From: an uncultured Veillonella sp. | GTDB taxonomy: Bacteria; Bacillota; Negativicutes; Veillonellales; Veillonellaceae | Direction: 5' to 3' | Length of the DNA: 13,733 nt | NCBI GenBank assembly: GCA_900556785.1 | Contig: USQK01000047.1 | Coordinates: 1-13,733, forward strand | Shown: positions 7,885 to 13,733 of the stretch, one piece after another | Position numbering within the stretch: position 1 is the stretch's first letter | Layout of the letters: each line of letters starts with the position of its first letter | Made by a program: the position numbers and the translations under genes | The notes under the pieces: model-generated | The model's input: the letters and a program-made list of their open reading frames with translations, nothing else | What the model was told of the DNA's origin: nothing | The model's database searches: none

Positions 7885-10103
7885 CACAGATACATATCCT
7901 CAATAAAACTGTACCCCATAATATACATATATTCTGATGATGGGTCCACATCGCGTAAAGCCCCATGTGGACTGCCAAATAGAACTATATTATGCGGCAG
8001 TAATCTGCCAATTTCATTCATTGAACTAGATCGACTCGTAATAAATAATGTATTAATCTTATCATTTAATTTTAGATTTTTTTCTCCTCTTTGTCCATTA
8101 TATACATCGATTTCTTTCATACTATTTTTATATATTGTTTTTGCAGATCCGTTACTATGAAAATAGTCTACCTTTACAACTTTTGGATTCACACCATATG
8201 CCCTTATAGCTTGATTGACAAGCCTTTCATTAGGCGTCGTTTTAATATGGTCTGGCGCATCAATTAATAAATGAGCCCCTTCATGATTAGGTTCTATGCA
8301 AAGCAATACATTGCATTGCTTCATTGGAATATAATGAACTAATGTTTCCTGATGATGATGCGTAACATAATGGGAAGCACCAAAGGTTAAGATCATTAAA
8401 AATAATGATACTACGACATGTACAGTATATCTTTTTCTATGCGTCAAAAAGTACGTAAATAAACCTAATAGCACATAATATATATAAGCACAATAAGGAT
8501 GCATCATACCAAGCCATAGTAGACTGCCACTACGCCCTAACACATGATTTAAATATAAGGATATTCGCAATAGTACATCTACTAAAGACCACATTAATGA
8601 TATAGGGAGTACGTAACTGACTAAAGTACTTACAAATATTAAAACTATGGATATATCTAATAGGGGCGCTACTATACAGGCCGCTAACAAACTAGCAATG
8701 CTAATATAGTGAAAGTAATAGAGCTGTAACGGTAAAATTAACAACTGGGCCGACACACATAATACGAGCGGCATTTTTAACCATCTAGGTAGCCATTGTA
8801 TTCGTTCATATAATATCGTTCCCCATATGAGCAATCCATAGGTCGCCCCAAAGGATAGCTGAAAACTCACATCAAATATAGAAAAAGGATCATATACTAG
8901 ACATAGTATGGCACATATACATAACGCCTGCTTAGCTTGATATAGTCGCCCTTTTACATAGGCGATACACATGAGTATGCTCATCATCGTAGCACGTAGA
9001 ACAGGTGCATCACCGCCTACAATACTACAATATATACAAGCAACTATAATACCAAGGATTAAACATGTACGCTTTCTTAATTTAATAAGTCGTCCAAGTC
9101 CGTACACAAGTGCTAACAGTAAAGCAATATGTGATCCTGATATGGATAAAATATGGATAAGGCCTGTATAAGAGAAAGCCTTCATTTGGTCTTCTCCAAG
9201 TTCACTATAATGACCACCTAAAGCTAACGCTTGAGCTAATACTTTTTGCGGTCCCTCTAGATTGTGACCAATATTTTTATCTATAGATTCGTGTAATACA
9301 CCATCAATTAATAAGCCTTTCCTAAATAATTTGTCAAAAAATGTATCTTTATAGTAAAACCTTTGTAAATCTTTGTTGCTAGCAGTGCGATATACACCAT
9401 CATAGATACGACCTCTAGTATTCGAGCTCATATATCGGCCTCTTAGATTAATACGACCTTCCTCTTCAATGAGAAATAAGGGCTTTGGTGTACCTTCAAT
9501 AATTGCATATTCTCCTAGTCGTATGGGATAGTTCGTAGCAGATTCCTTTGAGTATACTTGTAAACGCCCCTGTGCTTTAATATAGTCATTTTTTGCAGTA
9601 TTTTTATAGGGGTGTAAGGCATGGACTTCAATAGTATATTTGTAATACTCCTGTCCATTCAAACTTATCCTTTCAGGCGTAGTTACAACCGTACAAAGAT
9701 ATTCGCCTTCTTGCTGTAAATAATATGATGTATAACTATTGAAATGTATAATCCGTAAATCTGTTTGATAATAAGATAAACCAACTAAAACAAGGACTAA
9801 ACCGATTAACTTAGTAAGTGAATACCATCTATTAGACGATTTAAATGCTTTAAAAATACCTACAACTATAATAGCTAACCCAATAGCAAAGATGTATCGC
9901 ATCTGATTAAGTACTGGATAATACTGACCATAGCCTAATATTGTACCCATAATTATAGAACCCAATATAGTATGCGCCCATTGGCTATGGGTTAAAACCT
10001 TACGGTTCCCATTAACATAATTAACATCATGGAAGAGCCCATCATTGTTGCTATCTCGATGACTAAATTGTAATTTTGTCTTTAATCTTCTTAAATACGC
10101 CAT
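7884..10103 (-). CDS. comEC: ComEC DNA-uptake channel, without a recognisable metallo-beta-lactamase motif
   Basis: ComEC is the inner-membrane channel that passes single-stranded DNA into the cell during transformation. The 739-residue product has three N-terminal membrane segments (within about 40-115). A soluble OB-like DUF4131 region (about 120-270) follows. The multi-helix Competence domain carries the signature TGLIHILSISGSHIALL (from 313), VLRATMMSILM and FDVSFQLSFGATYGLL. The last 160 residues (about 580-739) are soluble, but the DVGQGD and HxHxDH metal motifs of the usual C-terminal domain are not present. Starts at TTG 10109, GTG 10106 and ATG 10103 are adjacent; AAGGG (10116-10112) lies eight bases before the ATG, so I chose that. 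The gene overlaps the end of comEA by 41 bases, implying coupled translation. Confidence 0.92.
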   Translation of the reverse strand: MAYLRRLKTKLQFSHRDSNNDGLFHDVNYVNGNRKVLTHSQWAHTILGSIIMGTILGYGQYYPVLNQMRYIFAIGLAIIVVGIFKAFKSSNRWYSLTKLIGLVLVLVGLSYYQTDLRIIHFNSYTSYYLQQEGEYLCTVVTTPERISLNGQEYYKYTIEVHALHPYKNTAKNDYIKAQGRLQVYSKESATNYPIRLGEYAIIEGTPKPLFLIEEEGRINLRGRYMSSNTRGRIYDGVYRTASNKDLQRFYYKDTFFDKLFRKGLLIDGVLHESIDKNIGHNLEGPQKVLAQALALGGHYSELGEDQMKAFSYTGLIHILSISGSHIALLLALVYGLGRLIKLRKRTCLILGIIVACIYCSIVGGDAPVLRATMMSILMCIAYVKGRLYQAKQALCICAILCLVYDPFSIFDVSFQLSFGATYGLLIWGTILYERIQWLPRWLKMPLVLCVSAQLLILPLQLYYFHYISIASLLAACIVAPLLDISIVLIFVSTLVSYVLPISLMWSLVDVLLRISLYLNHVLGRSGSLLWLGMMHPYCAYIYYVLLGLFTYFLTHRKRYTVHVVVSLFLMILTFGASHYVTHHHQETLVHYIPMKQCNVLLCIEPNHEGAHLLIDAPDHIKTTPNERLVNQAIRAYGVNPKVVKVDYFHSNGSAKTIYKNSMKEIDVYNGQRGEKNLKLNDKINTLFITSRSSSMNEIGRLLPHNIVLFGSPHGALRDVDPSSEYMYIMGYSFIEDMYL

Positions 10104-10632
10104 CACCAATGCCCTTCACCCCCTTGATGCCTTCAACAGATGTAAAGGGACCTTTTTGTGAACGATACTCTTCAATTCTCTTTGCCATAGCAGGCCCAAT
10201 GCCGGGCAACGCATCTAGTTCTTTAGCAGTGGCGGTATTAATATTTATCTTATTACCACGCAATAACGCTTCAGGATTTCCGTGAAAGTTAAATACTACG
10301 TGGATATGATCTCCTCCAGTCACAGATTTAGCCATATTAATAGACTCTACATCTGCATACGGTAACAGTCCTCCTGCTAGCTTAATCACATCTCCTACTG
10401 TTGCAGAGCTATCAAGCTCATATAAACCAGGTGAAACTACGGCACCTGTAATATAAGCAATCGGTTTATTAGATATTTCTGCTACATTTGATATAGAAGA
10501 ATTCCCATCTACTCCCTCTTCAACAAGGACAGAATCGCTTTCATCTGTTATAATAGGCCATAGGAAATAAATTCCTACTAAAACACATAGGATTAATATA
10601 ATTGTCATATATGGCTTCAATTTTACTTTCAT
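10063..10632 (-). CDS. comEA: Competence protein ComEA (membrane-anchored DNA-binding protein)
   Basis: ComEA is the outward-facing double-stranded DNA receptor for transformation. The 189-residue product has a single N-terminal membrane anchor (about residues 8-26). A linker follows, then a SLBB-like domain (YITGAVVSPGLYEL, about 59-110). A C-terminal helix-hairpin-helix pair begins with ININTATAKELDALPGIGPA and continues VEGIKGVKGIGDGVFKKIK. This is the common Bacillota architecture and length. The ATG is preceded by a perfect AGGAGGTG ribosome site (10644-10637). It is the first gene of the operon, and its last 41 bases contain the ribosome site and start of comEC. Unlike in B. subtilis, no comEB lies between comEA and comEC. 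Confidence 0.95.
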   Translation of the reverse strand: MKVKLKPYMTIILILCVLVGIYFLWPIITDESDSVLVEEGVDGNSSISNVAEISNKPIAYITGAVVSPGLYELDSSATVGDVIKLAGGLLPYADVESINMAKSVTGGDHIHVVFNFHGNPEALLRGNKININTATAKELDALPGIGPAMAKRIEEYRSQKGPFTSVEGIKGVKGIGDGVFKKIKDKITI

Positions 10633-10743
10633 AGTGCACCTCCTACTGAAAGAATTCCCTATGAAAAAGTAAACTCCTATCGTTGACTCTATTGGTCACA
10701 CCAGCAGGAGTTTCATAATTGATGTCGAATATAAGGAGATACA
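10633..10743. promoter_or_regulatory. Divergent intergenic region of comEA and the aminopeptidase gene, with an inverted repeat
   Basis: The 111 bases must hold the promoters for the leftward competence-replication operon and the rightward aminopeptidase gene. An 8-bp perfect inverted repeat (AAACTCCT 10671-10678, AGGAGTTT 10706-10713) encloses 27 bases, within which TGAC (10684-10687) and GTCA (10695-10698) could form a short inner stem. A weak rightward promoter is possible: TTGGTC (10692-10697), 16 bases, CATAAT (10714-10719). I see no convincing leftward promoter. The repeat may be an operator shared by both genes or a leader hairpin. Confidence 0.4.
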
Positions 10744-11973
10744 ATGAATCAAGAAACATTAAAAAAATACGCCCATACCTTGTTAAAATATGGCGTAAAT
10801 TTACAAGAAGATCAAACTCTTGTTATTTCTGTAGATGTGGAAAACAAAGACTTTGCAGTTATCGTCACAGAAGAAGCATATGAATTAGGTGCCAAAGAGG
10901 TTGTCCTCAACTGGAGATGTTCTCCAATCGCTCGTCAACATTTATTACATGCTAAGGAATCTGTATTACAAAGACCGGCTAACTGGATTCCTGAATTCTA
11001 CAAGCAATACATCGATGATAAGGCCGCTTTCTTATCTTTGATTAGTGCGAATCCAAAAGCGTTAGAAGGTATTCCAACAAATCGTATTTCACTACAATCT
11101 CGCAACTTAAATAAAGCTTTATCCTTCTACCATACAGCGATTATGAAGTCCTCTGTTACGTGGTGCGTTGCTTCTGTACCAACTGTTCTATGGGCAGATT
11201 TACTTGGCTATGAAGGTACAGATGAAGAGAAAATTGAACAACTATGGGCTACCCTATTAAAACTTTGCCGTATTGAAGGTGTAGAACCGAAAGACACATA
11301 TCGTCATCACATGGCAAAATTGCGTCACCGCTGTGAAGCATTGAATAAATTAGACTTAAAGGCATTGCGTTATACTTGTAAAAATGGTACTGACCTCTTA
11401 TTAGAATTACCAGAAGGTCATATATGGCTAGGTGGTGAAGAATCTTCAAAAGATGGCACTATTTTTAATGCCAATATTCCTACAGAGGAAGTTTTCTCCG
11501 CACCCCAATATAATGGTGTTAATGGTATTGTATACAGCACAAAACCTTTAATTTACCATGGCAATACTATTTCTGATTTCTCCTTTACTTTCAAAGAAGG
11601 TAAAATCGTTGATTATACTGCAAAAGAAGGTTATGAAGTATTAAAAGAGTTAATAGAAACCGATGAAGGCTCCCACTACCTCGGCGAAGTTGCTTTGGTG
11701 GACCACTTCAGCCCAATTAGCCAATCTAACCAAATTTTCTACGAAACATTGTTTGATGAAAATGCATCCTGCCATTTAGCGATTGGTGCATCTTATCCTA
11801 CATGCCTCAAAAATAGTGATGGTTTATCTGAAGAAGAATTAAAAGAACGTGGCCTTAACTACTCCTTAACACATGTAGACTTTATGATTGGTGATGAACA
11901 TATGAATATTAAAGGCTACACTCGTGATGGCCAAGAAGTAGACATTATGATTGATGGCCGTTTACAAGTATAA
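10744..11973 (+). CDS. M29-family metallo-aminopeptidase (AmpS/AmpII-like)
   Basis: This predicted cytosolic, two-metal aminopeptidase of peptidase family M29 removes N-terminal residues from peptides. The 409 residues match the family length of about 410. The family's metal and catalytic residues are all present at the expected spacings: E249 in IPTEEVF, E315 in LGEVALVDH, H344 in SCHLAIG, Y351 in ASYP, and H377 and D379 in LTHVDFMIG. The ending GEEVDIMIDG-like stretch is also typical. No signal peptide is seen. The ATG follows AAGGAG (10733-10738) with five-base spacing. It is transcribed away from comEA and ends near a convergent terminator, so it is probably monocistronic. Substrate range cannot be told from sequence. 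Confidence 0.93.
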   Translation: MNQETLKKYAHTLLKYGVNLQEDQTLVISVDVENKDFAVIVTEEAYELGAKEVVLNWRCSPIARQHLLHAKESVLQRPANWIPEFYKQYIDDKAAFLSLISANPKALEGIPTNRISLQSRNLNKALSFYHTAIMKSSVTWCVASVPTVLWADLLGYEGTDEEKIEQLWATLLKLCRIEGVEPKDTYRHHMAKLRHRCEALNKLDLKALRYTCKNGTDLLLELPEGHIWLGGEESSKDGTIFNANIPTEEVFSAPQYNGVNGIVYSTKPLIYHGNTISDFSFTFKEGKIVDYTAKEGYEVLKELIETDEGSHYLGEVALVDHFSPISQSNQIFYETLFDENASCHLAIGASYPTCLKNSDGLSEEELKERGLNYSLTHVDFMIGDEHMNIKGYTRDGQEVDIMIDGRLQV

Positions 11974-12074
11974 ACATGACTACAGTGTAATCCTACATTG
12001 GATGATAGTAAAAACTGTACGTTCAATCTAACGGATCTGGTTGATATCAATTTATAATAGAAAACTACATATAA

Positions 12075-12110
12075 AAGAGCCCCTATATACAAGCGTATAT
12101 AGGGGCTCTT
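12075..12110. terminator. Convergent terminator hairpin between the aminopeptidase and dCMP deaminase genes
   Basis: A perfect 16-bp stem (12075-12090 with 12095-12110, AAGAGCCCCTATATAC) has a 4-base loop, AAGC. It sits between two converging genes. The tail is only moderately T-rich in either direction (CTTATTAG rightward, CTTTTATATG leftward), but the stem is very stable. The 100 bases between the aminopeptidase stop and this stem hold nothing I can name. Confidence 0.82.
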
Positions 12111-12133
12111 ATTAGTGGTAAAAAATTATTATA

Positions 12134-12613
12134 TCACAATGTAATATTCAATGTGCGGCCTGTAGATTTGTATTCAATAATGTCTACACCTGCGGTTTTC
12201 AACATCCGTTTGGATGCTTTTACTTCTTTTGTATCCTTATAGAGATCATCGCGATAGATAACGGCTTTAATACCACTTTGAATGATGGCTTTCGCACATT
12301 CATTACATGGGAAAAGCGTTACATATATTTTAGAGCCCTCTAAAGAACCGCCACGATAATTCAAAATTGCATTCAGTTCACTATGTACGGTATAGAAATA
12401 CTTATTATCATCAGCTGTATCACGTTCCCATGTGAAATCATCATCACTGCAATTCAAAGGCATACCATTATAACCAATGGACAAGATTTTATTATCATTA
12501 CTAACAATACATGCACCAACTTGTGTATTTGGATCCTTAGAACGTTGTGCTGCCAAAATGGCAACACCCATGAAGTATTCATTCCAGGAAATATAATCGC
12601 TACGTTTTGCCAT
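12134..12613 (-). CDS. Deoxycytidylate (dCMP) deaminase, eukaryotic DCTD-like
   Basis: This zinc enzyme deaminates dCMP to dUMP, the substrate of thymidylate synthase. The 159-residue product has the cytidine-deaminase-fold zinc site: H77 with proton-shuttling E79 in VHSELNAI, and C103 and C106 in PCNECAKAI. RSKDPNTQVGACIV and IGYNGMP are typical of dCMP deaminases. As I remember the sequences, it is closer to human/phage-type DCTD (QRSKDP, NGMP..CSDD, LFPCNECAK, IIQ.GIK) than to B. subtilis ComEB (HAEMNAI, PCIQC). The ATG follows GTGAGGT at four-base spacing. A stable hairpin ends only about nine bases upstream of that ribosome site, leaving no room for a promoter between, so transcription must begin inside or before the hairpin, or read through from leuS. 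Confidence 0.93.
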   Translation of the reverse strand: MAKRSDYISWNEYFMGVAILAAQRSKDPNTQVGACIVSNDNKILSIGYNGMPLNCSDDDFTWERDTADDNKYFYTVHSELNAILNYRGGSLEGSKIYVTLFPCNECAKAIIQSGIKAVIYRDDLYKDTKEVKASKRMLKTAGVDIIEYKSTGRTLNITL

Positions 12614-12630
12614 AATTACCTCACTTAAAA

Positions 12631-12664
12631 TAAGCCCCCTTCTACCTATGTAGTTGGGGGCTTA
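12631..12664 (-). terminator. leuS terminator or leader hairpin of the dCMP deaminase gene
   Basis: The outer stem TAAGCCCCC/GGGGGCTTA (12631-12639 with 12656-12664) and inner stem CTAC/GTAG (12642-12645 with 12650-12653) are separated by a T-T internal loop and capped by CTAT. Read leftward it is followed by TTATTTTAAG. It lies 25 bases after the leuS stop and 18 bases before the next start codon, so it may be partial or act as an attenuator. Confidence 0.78.
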
Positions 12665-12688
12665 CAATATTAAACAAATAGAATATCC

Positions 12689-13733
12689 TTATTTAACAAC
12701 GATATTTACAAGTTTACCAGGTACGTAAATAACTTTTACGATATTCTTACCTTCTATAAATTCTTGAACACGGCTAGATTCTTTGGCCAATGTTTCTAAT
12801 TCTTCTTTTGTAATATTTACGGAAACAGTAAGTTTATCACGAACTTTACCATTTACTTGTAATACTACTTCTACTTCATCTACAACGAGAGCTGCCTCTT
12901 CGTATACAGGCCATTTTTCAGTATGGATGGATGTAGTTTCACCCAATTCATGCCACAACTCTTCTGTCATATGAGGAACGAATGGTGCTAAAAGAAGTAA
13001 TAAGGAATGAGTCAATTCATTAGCCAAAGAGCTATTGATTGTTTCAGCTTTATCCTTATGAGCATACATAGCATTTACAAGTTCCATGATGGCAGAAATG
13101 GCTGTATTGAAGTTGAAGTTGTTATCTAGATCTTCTGTTACCTTTTTGATAACACGGTGTAATTCACGACGCAATGCAAATTCGTCTTTTGTAAGTTCAC
13201 CAGTTACATTTTTCTTAGCTTCTTCGTTGTACGCATCAACAATACGCCATACACGACCTAAGAAACGGTAAGAACCTTCAACGCCTTGGTCAGACCAATC
13301 AAGGTCACGATCTACAGGAGCTGCAAATAGAATGAACAAACGTGCAGTATCTGCACCATAAGTATTGATAATTTCTTCTGGAGAAACTACATTACCTTTG
13401 GATTTAGACATTTTGCTGCCTTCTTTAAGAACCATACCTTGTGTTAACAAACCACGGAATGGCTCATTAGCTTCGATAAGGCCTAAATCGTGAATAACTT
13501 TCACAAAGAATCGAGAGTACAACAAGTGCAAGATAGCATGTTCAATACCACCGATATATTGGTCAACGTTCATCCAGTAGTTAGCGATTTTTTTATCGAA
13601 TGGAGCTTGGTCATTTTTAGCATCTGTATAGCGCAAGAAGTACCAAGAGGAATCGATAAATGTGTCCATTGTGTCTGTTTCACGGCGTGCAGGACCACCA
13701 CATTTAGGACATGTAGTATTTAGGAAGCTTTCA
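12689..13733 (-). CDS. leuS: Leucyl-tRNA synthetase, C-terminal part (5' end outside window)
   Basis: This class I synthetase charges tRNA-Leu with leucine. Only the last 347 residues are here, roughly 40 percent of a typical 800-860-residue enzyme; the frame runs open off the right edge. In order from the edge: a CPKCGG zinc-ribbon piece (13711-13694), then ARRETDTMDTF and SSWYFLRY of the catalytic domain. Next come GGIEHAILHLLYSRF, the catalytic KMSKS loop (13414-13400) and the helical anticodon-binding domain (LLLAPFVPHMTEELW). The C-terminal domain contains VNGKVRDKLTVS and ends VNIVVK. An ATG at 13669 lies inside the conserved core and is not a start. All visible signature residues are intact. 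The gene is followed by a hairpin terminator. Confidence 0.97.
   Translation of the reverse strand, partial: ESFLNTTCPKCGGPARRETDTMDTFIDSSWYFLRYTDAKNDQAPFDKKIANYWMNVDQYIGGIEHAILHLLYSRFFVKVIHDLGLIEANEPFRGLLTQGMVLKEGSKMSKSKGNVVSPEEIINTYGADTARLFILFAAPVDRDLDWSDQGVEGSYRFLGRVWRIVDAYNEEAKKNVTGELTKDEFALRRELHRVIKKVTEDLDNNFNFNTAISAIMELVNAMYAHKDKAETINSSLANELTHSLLLLLAPFVPHMTEELWHELGETTSIHTEKWPVYEEAALVVDEVEVVLQVNGKVRDKLTVSVNITKEELETLAKESSRVQEFIEGKNIVKVIYVPGKLVNIVVK

Noticed and set aside
7834..8160. Rightward 108-codon frame across the comEC-holA junction
   Set aside because: Antisense to two clear genes; composition reflects reverse-strand hydrophobic codons.
10722..10743. Upstream ATG with an AGGAG site before the aminopeptidase start, as a leader peptide
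   Set aside because: The frame runs into the main gene out of phase with no early stop seen, and the AGGAG belongs to the inverted repeat; no attenuation structure is evident.
11979..12019. Small inverted repeats (TACAGT/ACTGTA and ATCC/GGAT) after the aminopeptidase gene
   Set aside because: Short arms with a long loop and no U-tract; the strong hairpin at 12075-12110 explains termination.
12689..13669. leuS read as a complete 326-residue gene from the ATG at 13669
   Set aside because: The same frame continues upstream with conserved LeuRS sequence, including a CPKCG zinc motif, to the window edge, so the gene is cut by the window.
13490..13723. Rightward 77-codon frame at the right edge
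   Set aside because: Opposite the leuS catalytic core, whose motifs on the other strand are unmistakable.

Overview
The window most likely comes from an AT-rich member of the Bacillota. The main evidence is a PolC-type replicative polymerase next to a comEA-comEC-holA block. The gene content and codon use would fit a Veillonella-like member of the Negativicutes, but that genus call is an impression from memory and was not tested by a search. No rRNA, tRNA, CRISPR array, insertion sequence or integrase is visible.

Layout, left to right. Positions 1-315 are a gene-free, very AT-rich leader with a candidate promoter. It precedes a rightward quinone-linked pyruvate oxidase/dehydrogenase gene (poxB type, 316-2058), which ends at a strong bidirectional hairpin terminator. 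Two small leftward genes of unknown function (2152-2610 and 2666-2977) follow, boxed between that terminator and the polC terminator; they look like an accessory islet. Next is a compact leftward operon read from 10632 down to 3101: comEA, comEC, holA (clamp-loader delta) and polC (replicative polymerase alpha). Its junctions are a 41-base overlap, an 11-base gap and a 2-base gap. A 111-base divergent intergenic region separates it from a rightward M29-family aminopeptidase gene (10744-11973). A 16-bp convergent terminator hairpin, a leftward dCMP deaminase gene and the 3' end of a leftward leuS (cut by the window edge) complete the window.

How the genes relate. ComEA binds incoming DNA and ComEC forms the membrane channel, while HolA and PolC belong to the replisome. 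One transcription unit therefore appears to couple DNA uptake with chromosome replication. The dCMP deaminase feeds dUMP to dTMP synthesis and LeuRS charges tRNA-Leu; both are housekeeping. PoxB oxidises pyruvate to acetate and CO2 and passes electrons to membrane quinone.

The most notable observations: (1) PolC lacks the proofreading exonuclease domain normally inserted in its PHP domain, with a short lysine-rich linker in its place; (2) its N-terminus does not resemble the usual PolC N-terminal domain; (3) ComEC ends in a soluble domain without the metallo-beta-lactamase metal motif; (4) polC is the last gene of a competence operon; (5) the dCMP deaminase resembles the eukaryotic DCTD type rather than ComEB; (6) the two-gene islet encodes a protein with an internal duplication.
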